The notes: a model not told the origin generated them from the letters alone. Positions 8,084 to 17,488 are shown, numbered from the stretch's first letter. The stretch is 64,000 nt of DNA from Shewanella eurypsychrophilus (GCF_007004545.3 NZ_CP045503.2:1706501-1770500); one strand, 5' to 3'. Numbers and translations are program-made.

Positions 8084-9250
8084 ATGAAAGCGTTGTTACG
8101 CTTAGCGTTTTTTTCCATGTTGGGCTTGATGACCACAGCATGTTCGTTATTAGAAGTGAAACTTGAAAGCGGTGTTGTACCGCTGCCCCAAGATCAGCTT
8201 AATATGCGGGTGTTCAGTCGTGATTTCAGCCGTTCATTTTACAGTCAGGTAGAGCAAACGGCAGATCAAATTGCCAGAGCAGACTTAGACGATGAAGACA
8301 ATATATATCTAAAATCCAATGCCTTGATGTGGAAAATATATTCAGAGCAAGCACTGCAAAGAAGCATATTTCAAACATCCCCCGTAGCAGCCATGGTTGA
8401 TACTTGGGCTTTAACCGCTCAAATGAAAGATTTCTATGAAACTGGGGCTGGTAAAGAGTTGTTTGGCGATCATCAAGGTTTGGCAATTGAAACTAGTAAG
8501 GCGCTTGAGGCTGAGTTTGAAAGAACGGCCAAAGGCTTCTTACCTCGGGGTGATTTTAATAAAAACCGTGAATTTATTCAGCAGTATGCCGCTGCTCACC
8601 CCATTATGGATATGACCTTTAGTCGTCAGTCTGCTTTCAATAATTGGCTCGCTTTTAGAGAGATTAATGAGTTTGAAGCTGTGACAACATTCGGCTCAGT
8701 ACCCGAAGTGATGAGTGATATCTCCGACAGAATGGCGATGATTTCAGAGCAAATGCCTAAAATATTGGGGTGGAAAGCTGAGCTCTATGCCATGCATTCA
8801 AATATCAATGCCGATGAAGTGCAGGCTACTCTGGTAAGTATCAGTGAGACTTCGGCGAGGTTTCAACAGCTGATGGCGCAAAGCCCTGAGATGATGCAGA
8901 ATTTAGCCGTTGATATGCGTCGTGAGTTGAGCCCGCTCTTGCAACAGTTAAGTGACTCAACCGATGATAAATTAGCGCAGTTATCTGTTGAGCGTCAGGC
9001 CTTGGAGCTTATGATAAAGAATGAGCGTCAGGCACTTGAGGAGATGGTCGCCAGAGAGCGAGTCGCTGTAGCTGCCAATCTCGATGAGATCTCAAAACAT
9101 ACGGTGGAAGTGGTGTTTCAGGAGTTAACTAAAACCCTTAAGAGTTTAATCCTCTATTTTGTACTTTTCTTGCTGGTGGTATTTTTTGCTCCCTTAGGCT
9201 TAGGTGTTTGGTTAGGAAAAAGAATGGGCAATAAGAAGGTAAATGCCTAG
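8084..9250 (+). CDS. Membrane-anchored protein with lipoprotein signal, coiled coil and C-terminal TM segment
   Basis: A 388-residue protein starting at ATG 8084, after a GGGGG ribosome site (an upstream GTG at 8063 is less likely). MKALLRLAFFSMLGLMTTAC is a lipoprotein-type signal with a lipobox-like TTAC. Residues from about 270 to 340 (LLQQLSDSTDDKLAQLSVER onward) are strongly heptad-like and rich in E, Q and R, suggesting a coiled coil. A hydrophobic segment near residues 353-375 (LYFVLFLLVVFFAPLGLGVW) is followed by a basic tail. I do not recognise the family. It is probably envelope-associated, and the combination of an N-terminal lipid anchor and a C-terminal membrane helix is unusual. 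Confidence 0.72.
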   Translation: MKALLRLAFFSMLGLMTTACSLLEVKLESGVVPLPQDQLNMRVFSRDFSRSFYSQVEQTADQIARADLDDEDNIYLKSNALMWKIYSEQALQRSIFQTSPVAAMVDTWALTAQMKDFYETGAGKELFGDHQGLAIETSKALEAEFERTAKGFLPRGDFNKNREFIQQYAAAHPIMDMTFSRQSAFNNWLAFREINEFEAVTTFGSVPEVMSDISDRMAMISEQMPKILGWKAELYAMHSNINADEVQATLVSISETSARFQQLMAQSPEMMQNLAVDMRRELSPLLQQLSDSTDDKLAQLSVERQALELMIKNERQALEEMVARERVAVAANLDEISKHTVEVVFQELTKTLKSLILYFVLFLLVVFFAPLGLGVWLGKRMGNKKVNA

Positions 9251-9295
9251 AGTCTAGCGCTTAGTAGATAGCGGTTAGGCTAACGCTAGTATCAT

Positions 9296-9328
9296 GAAAA
9301 TAGCCCCTAGAATCTAGGGCCTATTTTC
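9296..9328 (+). terminator. Rho-independent terminator
   Basis: AAAATAGCCCCTA and TAGGGCCTATTTT pair with one mismatch around GAATC, and TTCTTG follows. It lies 46 bases after the preceding gene. Confidence 0.8.
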
Positions 9329-9443
9329 TTGTACCCACATCTGCTTTATACTTTCACCTTGTTACTAACCGTTAATAGCATTATCTGATAGTGATAAGTC
9401 TCTCTCCTCCCTTTATTTTCCTTTATTAAAGAGTATCGCCGCC

Positions 9444-10733
9444 TTGCAAGACACCTCTGACTCTATTCAGGAACCTCAGTTAGCCCAACTGACTCATAGT
9501 GAACAGCTCAAACAGCTCGATACGCTCCTAAGTCAAAGCCGTGCGTTATGGCAGGTTAAAGCGTTCGACTGCACTCGATTACCTTGGGAGAAACAGTTTC
9601 CTTGTTTGGCGGAAAAGGTTTGGTCGATTTCAGATACTGATATTGATGAATTAGATAAAGAGCAAGCTAAGCTTAACCTTGAATTGTTGACAGCCCTACA
9701 GTGTGACTTACAAAGTCATGGGATCGCTTGGCAACTTGAGTTGCTACAACAAGTGGAAGGCGTAGCATTTGACACTGCGCAAGCTCAGCTTTTTGAGCCG
9801 CTTTTATCAAATAAACTGGCTGGTCATTTTAGTGCGGGTATTAAGGGACGAAAATGGCTGCAAATTCTCTCGTTTGCAGCTCAAATAGAGCCTCAGGACT
9901 ACGAAGTCTTGGAATGGTGTGCAGGCAAGGGACACCTAGGCCGGCTCATTGCTAAAGCGCACTCTCGGCCTGTCGTCAGTTTGGAGTGGCAACCAAAGCT
10001 ATGTGATGCAGGTACTGAGTTTGCGCATAAGTGGAATATTCCACAAACCTTTATTTGTGCTGATGCGTTTGAAGCGCATCAATCTAAATTAAAGCCACAA
10101 CAACAAGCCGTGGCCCTGCATGCTTGTGGTGATCTGCATGTGCGGTTATTACAACTTGCTGCCAAAGCTAACACTCAGTCCATCGCCATCTCACCCTGTT
10201 GTTATCATCTGATACAGGAAAAACACTATCAGCCAATGTCTGCAATAGCGATACAGAGTGACTTAGGTTTATCTAGGCATGATTTGCAAATGCCGCTACA
10301 AAAAAGTGCCATCGCAGGGGCTAAACAACAAGAGTACCGCCTTAAAGAGATTGCTTGGCGGTTAGGTTTTGACTCCTTGCAGCGTGAGGTTAATCAAAGG
10401 GATCAGTATTTACCTATCCCTTCGATTAAACAGAGTCAGCTTAATCAGGATTTTGACATGTTTTGTTATTGGGCTGCAGAGCAAAAATCAGTCAGCTTAC
10501 CTGGTGGTATAGATTTTCCCCATTATCTTGAGTTAGGAACGCAACGTCAGAGATTGACCAGGCGGATTGATCTTGTCGCGCACCTATTTCGGGGTGTACT
10601 TGAGCAATGGCTATTATTGGACAGAGTGTGTTTCTTGGAAGAGCAGGGATACCGAGTATCACTCCGTCGTTTTTGTTCAGAGACGGTTACACCGAGAAAT
10701 TTTTTGATTTTGGCGGAAAAAATAACAAAGTAA
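9444..10733 (+). CDS. SAM-dependent methyltransferase, Methyltransf_32 type
   Basis: A 429-residue cytoplasmic protein starting at TTG 9444 behind AAAGAG; no ATG with a better site is near. The SAM-binding motif is VLEWCAGKGHLGRLIAK around residue 155. It is followed by VSLEWQPKLCDAG (acidic residue for the ribose), ALHACGDLH and the SPCCYHL motif typical of the Methyltransf_32 family, which also includes the eukaryotic METTL25/GSTCD proteins. The substrate is not known for bacterial members. The C-terminal 120 residues form an additional conserved region. It is monocistronic, between two terminator-flanked genes. Confidence 0.82.
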   Translation: MQDTSDSIQEPQLAQLTHSEQLKQLDTLLSQSRALWQVKAFDCTRLPWEKQFPCLAEKVWSISDTDIDELDKEQAKLNLELLTALQCDLQSHGIAWQLELLQQVEGVAFDTAQAQLFEPLLSNKLAGHFSAGIKGRKWLQILSFAAQIEPQDYEVLEWCAGKGHLGRLIAKAHSRPVVSLEWQPKLCDAGTEFAHKWNIPQTFICADAFEAHQSKLKPQQQAVALHACGDLHVRLLQLAAKANTQSIAISPCCYHLIQEKHYQPMSAIAIQSDLGLSRHDLQMPLQKSAIAGAKQQEYRLKEIAWRLGFDSLQREVNQRDQYLPIPSIKQSQLNQDFDMFCYWAAEQKSVSLPGGIDFPHYLELGTQRQRLTRRIDLVAHLFRGVLEQWLLLDRVCFLEEQGYRVSLRRFCSETVTPRNFLILAEKITK

Positions 10734-10982
10734 CATTTTTATGATTTATTTTTACCTAAGGCTTTGTTTATGTTGGATAGTTAAGAGTGTGTCTGTTCAT
10801 TTTCTTTCACTGGTACCTATTAAGTTTGAATAAACATCTAGTTTATTGCTGAAAAAAGCGTACGCAGGACGGTTTTTTATTGAATCATTAGCCTTTTCTT
10901 GCTCAAATGATGGGTTAATACTAAATAATAATACTTATTGGCTGAAGTTGCGCCGATATTGTGAGCGAAATAATACTGTTTC

Positions 10983-12032
10983 ATGAAATATTCCCGAGTA
11001 TTTATCAATAGCCTGGCATATGAACTGGCACCTGAAGTGGTGTCCACTTCCGAATTAGAATCTCGTTTGGCACCTCTATATAAGAAGTATCGTATCCCTA
11101 TGGGGCAACTTGCCGCATTAACCGGGATCACCGAGCGTCGTTGGTGGCCAAAAGGTCATAGATTATCAGACGGTGCTCTGGCTGCTGCTCACAAGGCTAT
11201 TGATGAAACTGGCGTGAAAGTGAGTGATTTAGGCGCCGTGGTTTACACCGGTGTATGCCGAGATCAACACGAGCCAGCAACGGCGTGTCGTATCGCTGCT
11301 GAACTTGGGGTGTCGAAAGATACTGCCATCTATGATATCAGTAATGCATGCCTTGGCGTGCTCTCAGGTATCTTAGATATTGCTAACCGCATCGAACTCG
11401 GTCAGATTAAAGCTGGCTTGGTGGTTTCATGTGAATCAGCCCGTCATATTGTGGATATAACTATAGATAATATGTTGGCCGATCAAACCATGCAAAACTA
11501 TGCCCAGTCTCTGGCGACCCTAACAGGTGGCTCTGGAGCAGTAGCAGTCTTGCTTACCGATGGCAGCTTGCCATTGAATACCGAGCGCCAACATCAGCTA
11601 CTCGGTGCTAGTCACTTATCGGCTCCTGAACATCATAATTTATGTCAATGGGGCCTGCAGGAAGCTGGATTACACCTGTATCGTGAGTTTATGCGCACCG
11701 ATGGTGTTGCACTGCTCAAAGAGGGCGTAGAACTCGCTCGTCATACCTGGACTCATTTCTTGGATCAGCGTGACTGGGTGGTGGAGCAGGTCGATAAAGT
11801 GATTTGCCATCAGGTAGGATCATCTAATCGCCGTCAAGTGCTTAATGCATTGGAAATTCCCCAAGAAAAAGAGTTTCCTACTTATCAATTACTGGGCAAT
11901 ATGGGCACGGTATCTTTGCCTGTCACAGCTGCAATGGCTCATGATCAGGGATTCCTTCAAAAAGGCGACCAAGTGAGCTTCTTAGGCATAGGTAGTGGCC
12001 TTAACTGTATGATGCTTGGGATTAAGTGGTAA
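10983..12032 (+). CDS. oleA: OleA, thiolase-fold acyl-CoA condensing enzyme of olefin synthesis
   Basis: A 349-residue member of the thiolase superfamily (KAS III-like). The catalytic cysteine is C123 in SNACLGVLSG. E97 in RDQHEPATA is 26 residues before it, the same spacing as Glu117/Cys143 of Xanthomonas OleA. H276 (VICHQVGS) and N306 (LLGNMGTVSLP) are 30 apart, like His285/Asn315. OleA joins two fatty acyl-CoA chains head to head into a beta-keto acid, the first step of long-chain olefin formation. The following oleB, oleC and oleD confirm the assignment. In Shewanella the pathway makes a C31 polyunsaturated hydrocarbon. All catalytic residues are intact, and length is normal. Confidence 0.96.
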   Translation: MKYSRVFINSLAYELAPEVVSTSELESRLAPLYKKYRIPMGQLAALTGITERRWWPKGHRLSDGALAAAHKAIDETGVKVSDLGAVVYTGVCRDQHEPATACRIAAELGVSKDTAIYDISNACLGVLSGILDIANRIELGQIKAGLVVSCESARHIVDITIDNMLADQTMQNYAQSLATLTGGSGAVAVLLTDGSLPLNTERQHQLLGASHLSAPEHHNLCQWGLQEAGLHLYREFMRTDGVALLKEGVELARHTWTHFLDQRDWVVEQVDKVICHQVGSSNRRQVLNALEIPQEKEFPTYQLLGNMGTVSLPVTAAMAHDQGFLQKGDQVSFLGIGSGLNCMMLGIKW

Positions 12033-12097
12033 CTAAAAGCGGTCAGTTAGTGCACGCTTCGAGCGTTTTCGTCCCATACCTCACATAATCACGTTAT

Positions 12098-12117
12098 GCG
12101 CCTCAAGATAGAGGCGC
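12098..12117 (+). other. Intercistronic hairpin oleA-oleB
   Basis: GCGCCTC-AAGATA-GAGGCGC is a perfect 7-base-pair GC-rich stem 30 bases before the oleB start, without a T tract. It could stabilise or process the ole mRNA. Confidence 0.5.
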
Positions 12118-12146
12118 GATGATGAAAAGAATATTTAGGAAGAGTC

Positions 12147-13031
12147 ATGTTAGACACTCTGTTTCCCTTCAAGCGAAATTATCTCGACAGAAATGGTCAT
12201 AAGCTACAGTACGTCAATGAAGGTCAAGGTGAGCCAGTGGTTATGGTTCATGGCAATCCAAGCTGGTCATTCTACTATCGGAATGTGGTTTCCGCGCTAA
12301 GCGATAACCATCAATGTATCGTACCGGATCATATCGGCTGTGGATTGTCCGATAAGCCAGATGACAGTGGCTATGACTATACCCTAAAAAATCGCATCGA
12401 TGACTTAGAAGCTTTGCTTGAGCATCTGGATGTGAAAGAGAACATCACCTTAGTCGTCCATGATTGGGGCGGAATGATTGGTATGGGTTTCGCTGCTCGT
12501 TACCCTGAGCGTATTAAGAAGTTAGTCATTCTTAATACAGGGGCTTTTCATCTACCCAAAGCTAAGCCATTTCCTTGGGCACTATGGATCTGTCGTAATA
12601 CCTTACTGGGTACTGGTCTTGTTCGCGGCTTCAATGCGTTCTCATCAATTGCCTCTTATGTTGGCGTTAAACGTAAGCCAATGTCGAGTGAGATACGTAA
12701 AGCCTATGTGGCACCATTTAACTCTTGGGCAAACCGTATATCGACCTTGAGGTTTGTGCAAGATATCCCGTTGAAAGAGGGCGATAGAAACTATGAGTTG
12801 GTCTCTGAAATAGCTGCCAGCTTACCAAAGTTTGCTAATGTACCGACGATGATCTGTTGGGGTCTGAAAGACTTCGTATTCGATAAGCATTTCCTTGCCC
12901 AGTGGAAAGTTGAGATGCCTCACGCAACTGTGCATGAGTTTGCCGATTGCGGACATTACATTCTTGAAGATGCCAGTGACGAAGTCGTTGCTCATATCAC
13001 TCAGTTTATGACAGAAGACATACCAGCCTAA
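12147..13031 (+). CDS. oleB: OleB, beta-lactone decarboxylase (alpha/beta-hydrolase)
   Basis: A 294-residue alpha/beta-hydrolase of the haloalkane-dehalogenase type. The oxyanion-hole region is HGNPSWSFYYRNVV (about residues 35-48), the nucleophile is D106 in VVHDWGG and the catalytic histidine is H270 in DCGHYILED. An aspartate nucleophile instead of serine is expected for OleB, which opens the beta-lactone made by OleC and releases CO2 to give the cis-olefin. It lies 114 bases after oleA. Length and residues look intact. Without its neighbours it would be called a haloalkane dehalogenase-like hydrolase. Confidence 0.94.
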   Translation: MLDTLFPFKRNYLDRNGHKLQYVNEGQGEPVVMVHGNPSWSFYYRNVVSALSDNHQCIVPDHIGCGLSDKPDDSGYDYTLKNRIDDLEALLEHLDVKENITLVVHDWGGMIGMGFAARYPERIKKLVILNTGAFHLPKAKPFPWALWICRNTLLGTGLVRGFNAFSSIASYVGVKRKPMSSEIRKAYVAPFNSWANRISTLRFVQDIPLKEGDRNYELVSEIAASLPKFANVPTMICWGLKDFVFDKHFLAQWKVEMPHATVHEFADCGHYILEDASDEVVAHITQFMTEDIPA

Positions 13032-13073
13032 TATCATTGAGTTAACACTAGCTATAAGCTAGCGCTAATAGCT

Positions 13074-13103
13074 AAATAAGCGGTCAACATTGACCGCTTA
13101 TTT
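13074..13103 (+). terminator. Perfect 14-bp inverted repeat between oleB and oleC
   Basis: AAATAAGCGGTCAA and TTGACCGCTTATTT are exactly complementary with a 2-base spacer. The 3' arm ends in TTATTT, so it resembles a terminator, yet oleC and oleD continue on the same strand 35 bases later. It may cause partial termination or protect the upstream mRNA. It is symmetrical enough to be a protein-binding site as well. Confidence 0.65.
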
Positions 13104-13137
13104 GTCTCTAAAGTAAAAAGTGAAAAGGTCATCGAAC

Positions 13138-14922
13138 ATGTCAGCCTCTTTAACTACCAGCCCAGCTTCAAATAAGCCTGCTTCCAACGAGAGTCACAAC
13201 GACCTTAACAGTGACAATAAGAATACAGCCAGCGCTAATCTGTGTCGCCATCTTAATGGTGCTGCTAAAAATAGTCCCACTGAGCTCGCCGTAGCGGTGC
13301 AAACCGCTTCTGGTTCATTTTTTTCAGCTAAAACTCTTCAATATCAAGAGATCAGTTTTTTAGAGTTAGATAAACAAAGCGATCGCATAGCCCATGGTTT
13401 AGGTGCTTATGGCATAAAGCGTGGCATGAAAGCCGTGTTAATGGTCACGCCGAGTGTGGATTTTTTCACATTAACTTTCGCCCTGTTTAAGGCGGGCGTT
13501 GTGCCTATCTTGGTCGATCCCGGTATGGGCGTGAAAAACCTCAAGCAATGTTTCATCGAATCTGAGCCCGATGCCTTTATTGGTATCCCTAAGGCGCATC
13601 TGGCTCGTAAGTTATTTAGTTGGGGCAAGAGCTCGGTTACGCATCTGGTGACCGTAGGTGGTCGCAGTTTGCTTGGTGGAGTCACACTCGAAGAGATTGC
13701 TGAACATGGCTCATCAGAGGCCTATGAGATGGCCTGGTTAGATGAAGATGAGATGGCCGCTATCTTGTTTACCAGTGGCAGCACGGGCACGCCAAAAGGC
13801 GTGGTATATTCGCATAAGATGTTTGAGGCTCAGATCTCAGCGTTAAGAGATGATTATGGTATCAAACCTGGCGAGCGCGACTTAGCAACATTTCCACTGT
13901 TTTCACTGTTTGGCCCAGCTTTGGGTATGGCTTCTATTATTCCTGAGATGGATGCCAGCAAGCCGATAACGGCCAATCCTGACTACTTGTTTGCGGCTAT
14001 CGAGAAGTACCAATGCAGCAATATGTTCGTCAACCCAGCTCTGATTGAGCGCTTGGGCCAAGCGGGCGTGCAAGAAGGGGGAGGCGATGAACCTAGTCAA
14101 CATAAACTGCCAAGCATCAAGCGTGTCATATCCGCCGGTGCGCCGGCGACAATCTCCTCTATTGAGCATTTTAGTAAGATGCTCAATGATGGTGTAGAAG
14201 TACTTAACTCCTACGGCGCTACAGAGTCGCTGCCGCTGAGCAAGATGGGCAGTCAGGCTCTTTTTGACACCACGGACATTACAGATAATGGCGGCGGTAT
14301 TTGTGTTGGTGATGCCATTAACGGTGTCGATATTGCCATTATTGCTATAACTGAACAGCCAATCACCTATTGGAGTGACTCGCTTAGACTAGAAGCTGGT
14401 CAGATAGGTGAGATCGTGGTTAAGGGTCCCATGGTGAGTAAGCGTTATTATCGACGTGATAGCGCCACTGAGCAGGCTAAGATCCAAGACGGTGAACAAA
14501 CGCGTCACCGAATGGGCGATTTAGGCTATCTCGACAGTGAAGGCAAACTTTGGATGTGTGGCCGTAAGGCACATCGAGTCGATGCCAGCAATGGTAAACG
14601 CTATTACTCTATTCCCGTTGAGCGAATATTCAATACTCACCCTCAGGTGAAGCGTTCAGCCTTAGTGGGCGTCGAAGTGAATGGCCAATCGGGAGCCTCT
14701 GAAATTGTGCCTCTGCTTTGTTTAGAATTAGACAAGTCGCTTTCATGCTCTCTCGGTGCAGGTCTTTATGCTGAACTGAATGCTATTGCCGAGCAACATA
14801 GCCAAACTTTGGGTATCAAACGCTTTCTTATTCATCCAGAATTTCCCGTGGATATTCGTCATAACGCTAAGATATTCCGGGAAAAACTGGCCGTCTGGGC
14901 ACAGAATAAGCATAAGGAGTAG
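13138..14922 (+). CDS. oleC: OleC, AMP-dependent beta-lactone synthetase
   Basis: A 594-residue member of the acyl/AMP-ligase (ANL) superfamily. ATG 13138 is preferred to GTG 13120, with AAGG upstream. The ATP-binding loop [18 protein letters not shown] starts near residue 209. [12 protein letters not shown] is motif A5, and [19 protein letters not shown] contains the conserved aspartate of the hinge. OleC activates the 2-alkyl-3-hydroxy acid from OleD with ATP and closes it to a beta-lactone instead of making a thioester. The N-terminal 35 residues, rich in S, N and T, look like a species-specific extension. It lies between oleB and oleD, with only 3 bases to the next start. Confidence 0.95.
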   Translation: MSASLTTSPASNKPASNESHNDLNSDNKNTASANLCRHLNGAAKNSPTELAVAVQTASGSFFSAKTLQYQEISFLELDKQSDRIAHGLGAYGIKRGMKAVLMVTPSVDFFTLTFALFKAGVVPILVDPGMGVKNLKQCFIESEPDAFIGIPKAHLARKLFSWGKSSVTHLVTVGGRSLLGGVTLEEIAEHGSSEAYEMAWLDEDEMAAILFTSGSTGTPKGVVYSHKMFEAQISALRDDYGIKPGERDLATFPLFSLFGPALGMASIIPEMDASKPITANPDYLFAAIEKYQCSNMFVNPALIERLGQAGVQEGGGDEPSQHKLPSIKRVISAGAPATISSIEHFSKMLNDGVEVLNSYGATESLPLSKMGSQALFDTTDITDNGGGICVGDAINGVDIAIIAITEQPITYWSDSLRLEAGQIGEIVVKGPMVSKRYYRRDSATEQAKIQDGEQTRHRMGDLGYLDSEGKLWMCGRKAHRVDASNGKRYYSIPVERIFNTHPQVKRSALVGVEVNGQSGASEIVPLLCLELDKSLSCSLGAGLYAELNAIAEQHSQTLGIKRFLIHPEFPVDIRHNAKIFREKLAVWAQNKHKE

Positions 14923-14925
14923 TCC

Positions 14926-16002
14926 ATGATTGATACGCTAGAAGCCCCTGTTTCTCTGAAGCAGTTTCACACGTTAGAGCAAGATGCGCTTATATCGCTT
15001 AAATCATCGGCTAATCATGCCTTTGTCACCGGAGCCGGCGGTTTTTTAGGAAAAGCTATCTGCCAACGTTTATTGTCCGCTGGACTTAAGGTGACTGGTT
15101 TCGCCCGAGGTGATTATCCAGAATTGACCGCTTTGGGCGTGACTATGGTCAGAGGCGATATTGCCGATAAAACAGCGGTTCTTAATGCCATGAAAGGCTG
15201 CGATCTAGTCTTTCATGTGGCCTCTAAAGCGGGTGTTTGGGGGAGTAAGCAGAGTTATTTTTCACCGAACGTGGATGGCGCAGCTAATATCATAAGCGCT
15301 TGTCAGCAGCTCAAGATCAGTAAGCTTATCTACACCAGTACACCGAGTGTGACCTTTGCCGGCGTCGATGAATCTGGGATAGACGAGAACGCGCCTTATG
15401 CCGATAACTATCTGAATCATTATGGGGAATCTAAGGCCATTGCCGAACAGATGGTGCTAGAGGCTAATAGCCAGGCACTGAAAACGCTGGCTTTGCGCCC
15501 GCATCTTATTTGGGGACCTGAAGATCCTCACCTGGTGCCGCGTGTGATTGAGAGAGCGAAGGCTGGACGACTTAAGTTGGTTGGCAAAGAAGATAAGCTG
15601 GTGGATACTATTTATGTTGGTAATGCCGCCTACGCCCATATATTAGCAGCAGTTAACTTGTGCAGTGAAGATGCATCGGCTGCAGGTAAGGCTTATTTCC
15701 TCAGTAATGACGAGCCTATCACCATGGCTGCCATGTTGAATAAAATTTTAGCCTGTGCTGACTTGCCTGAAGTAACCAAGCGGGTTCCCGCTGGCCTAGC
15801 CTACGCCGTCGGTGTCGTGCTCGAGAGCGTTTATGGCATCCTTGGCAAGACAGATGAGCCTATGATGACCCGCTTCGTGGCTAAGCAATTGTCTACCAGT
15901 CACTATTTTGATATCTCGGCCGCAAAAACAGATTTCGGATATTCTCCTATTATTAGCATTGACCAAGGAATGGTAAAACTGAGACAGTATTTGAACTCAT
16001 AA
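14926..16002 (+). CDS. oleD: OleD, NADPH-dependent 2-alkyl-3-ketoacid reductase
   Basis: A 358-residue extended short-chain dehydrogenase. The Rossmann motif TGAGGFLG is at residues 35-42. The catalytic S-Y-K set is visible as S138 (YTSTPSV), Y166 and K170 in HYGESKAIAE. OleD reduces the beta-keto acid made by OleA to the 2-alkyl-3-hydroxy acid used by OleC. It starts 3 bases after oleC, so the two are translationally linked. The N-terminal 30 residues before the first strand are longer than in many relatives. An imperfect hairpin follows. Confidence 0.95.
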   Translation: MIDTLEAPVSLKQFHTLEQDALISLKSSANHAFVTGAGGFLGKAICQRLLSAGLKVTGFARGDYPELTALGVTMVRGDIADKTAVLNAMKGCDLVFHVASKAGVWGSKQSYFSPNVDGAANIISACQQLKISKLIYTSTPSVTFAGVDESGIDENAPYADNYLNHYGESKAIAEQMVLEANSQALKTLALRPHLIWGPEDPHLVPRVIERAKAGRLKLVGKEDKLVDTIYVGNAAYAHILAAVNLCSEDASAAGKAYFLSNDEPITMAAMLNKILACADLPEVTKRVPAGLAYAVGVVLESVYGILGKTDEPMMTRFVAKQLSTSHYFDISAAKTDFGYSPIISIDQGMVKLRQYLNS

Positions 16003-16041
16003 TTAATTGGGGGAATAGAGGTTTATGACTTTCCCCCATTA
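16001..16041 (+). terminator. Imperfect hairpin after oleD
   Basis: AATTGGGGGAA and TTCCCCCATTAAT pair across a 14-base loop, directly after the oleD stop. There is no long T tract, so termination may be incomplete and the small gene at 16064 may be read through. Confidence 0.5.
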
Positions 16042-16063
16042 ATAAAACCCTCAAGGAAGAAAC

Positions 16064-16525
16064 ATGCTCGCTGCAACTCGTCTGGTATTATCTGCTGTCA
16101 TATCTCTCTCAATGATTATCCCTTTATCCTCAATAGCATTTGCAACAGGGTTATCGGCTAACCCTTTCATTGGTAGTTGGCAGCTCGAGTCCGGTAAATA
16201 CCTAGATGACAAAGGGCTGTGGCAAGATTATGATTCTCTCAACCTCAAGGCAATAAAAGTGCTCTCGGCATCACATTTCAGTTTCACCACCATGAAGGAA
16301 GTTAACCAAGATGGCGAGGTGAAGGATGAGTTCTGGGCTGCAGGTACAGGGCATTACGAATTCACCGACACGCGATACATAGAGTACCCCGCACTTAACT
16401 CTTTTGGCGTTGCGGCGGGGGAATCGTTTGCCTTCGAGTATCAAATACAGGGTCAAGAGTTGCATACTAAGCGAGTCGAAGACGGCGTGTTAAAAGAGGT
16501 AGAAGTGTGGCAGCGGCTGGACTGA
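16064..16525 (+). CDS. Small exported protein, lipocalin-like in outline
   Basis: A 153-residue protein with an excellent AAGGAAG ribosome site. The first 27 residues form a Sec signal peptide (hydrophobic core SAVISLSMIIPLSSIAFA, cleavage near ATG/LSA). The mature part begins NPFIGSWQLESGKY, the G-x-W pattern that opens many lipocalin-like beta-barrels. It continues with alternating strands and ends in VEVWQRLD. It follows oleD by 61 bases on the same strand and could be part of the ole transcript, but no role in hydrocarbon synthesis is known. Family not identified. Confidence 0.7.
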   Translation: MLAATRLVLSAVISLSMIIPLSSIAFATGLSANPFIGSWQLESGKYLDDKGLWQDYDSLNLKAIKVLSASHFSFTTMKEVNQDGEVKDEFWAAGTGHYEFTDTRYIEYPALNSFGVAAGESFAFEYQIQGQELHTKRVEDGVLKEVEVWQRLD

Positions 16526-16633
16526 GGTCAATTTCCCAAAATTCATAAAGTTAAGCTCCTGCGGCGAAGTGGCTAAAAGGTCGTTTATCACTTCGCTTAA
16601 CGGCCTGCCTTGCTGCTTGAGAATTATACTGGT

Positions 16634-17488
16634 TTATAACTTAGGCTTGAGTCTGTCGGGAAGCGTAAACTCTTTTATTTCCCCAGTCATAGGACAAATA
16701 AATTTTAAGTAGCAAGAAGTGAGTTGTAGGTTAACTTCACCTTCTTTTGCGATGCCATGGAGTCTGTCTCCCACAACTGGGTGTCCAGTCGATGCCATAT
16801 GGATACGGATCTGATGTTTACGTCCCGATTCGATTTTTACCTGCACTAAAGAGTGGTTCTTCTGTTCATCAAAGGCTAATAAGCTGGCGTGTGATCGAGC
16901 CGTTTTACCGTCGACATCAGTCTCTAGGGTGAGTGTGTCCTGAATACCTGAATTAAATTGGCCTTCAACGATCACCTGATAGTATTTTTCAAGCTCTCTT
17001 ATCTCAAATAATCTCGCCAAGGCTGCAGTGGTTTTCTTGCTGTGGCCGATAAGGACCAGTCCAGTCGCGGCTCTGTCGAGTCTGTGAATAATAAATGCGG
17101 GTCTGTCTGGGGTGAGATGTGTTTCAGCATAGCGATTGATGGTGGTGTGATCGCCCCATTTTGAGCCCTGACACAACATGCCATAGGGCTTGTACCAGAT
17201 ACTGTACTGACCCCCATCGAATATCAACTCTGCTGCGTCGACCGTGTGGTCTAACACATCCTGGTTGTAATACAGATGCAGTTCATCGCCAAGTTTTAAA
17301 GCGCGTTTAGCACGGCGAAGCCTCTGGGTCTGTTTACCTCGCGTTAACCACACCGCTCCCTTGTTCATTGCCTGTTTTATCTGTTGTTTAGACAGTGCAG
17401 TCTCTGCTGCTAATAAAGAGGCGGCATCGAGTTCTAGGTTGTTAACGGTCAAGTGGGATTCGAGCATGTTTGGCGTAGTTTGGGGCAT
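16634..17488 (-). CDS. RluA-family RNA pseudouridine synthase
   Basis: A 284-residue protein with a small N-terminal S4-like RNA-binding region (residues about 25-75, QIKQAMNKGAVWLTRGKQTQ). The catalytic domain follows. The active-site motif is IIHRLDRAATGLVL with catalytic D138. KPYGMLCQGSKWGDHTT is motif I, and SGRKHQIRIHMASTGHPVVGD is motif III. Such enzymes convert specific uridines in rRNA or tRNA to pseudouridine; the target is not clear from sequence. It is transcribed toward the 16.5-kb gene and is not in an evident operon. Confidence 0.88.
   Translation of the reverse strand: MPQTTPNMLESHLTVNNLELDAASLLAAETALSKQQIKQAMNKGAVWLTRGKQTQRLRRAKRALKLGDELHLYYNQDVLDHTVDAAELIFDGGQYSIWYKPYGMLCQGSKWGDHTTINRYAETHLTPDRPAFIIHRLDRAATGLVLIGHSKKTTAALARLFEIRELEKYYQVIVEGQFNSGIQDTLTLETDVDGKTARSHASLLAFDEQKNHSLVQVKIESGRKHQIRIHMASTGHPVVGDRLHGIAKEGEVNLQLTSCYLKFICPMTGEIKEFTLPDRLKPKL

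Noticed and set aside
12147..13031. Haloalkane dehalogenase
   Set aside because: The D nucleophile and HGNPSW block also fit OleB, and the position between oleA and oleC decides in favour of OleB.
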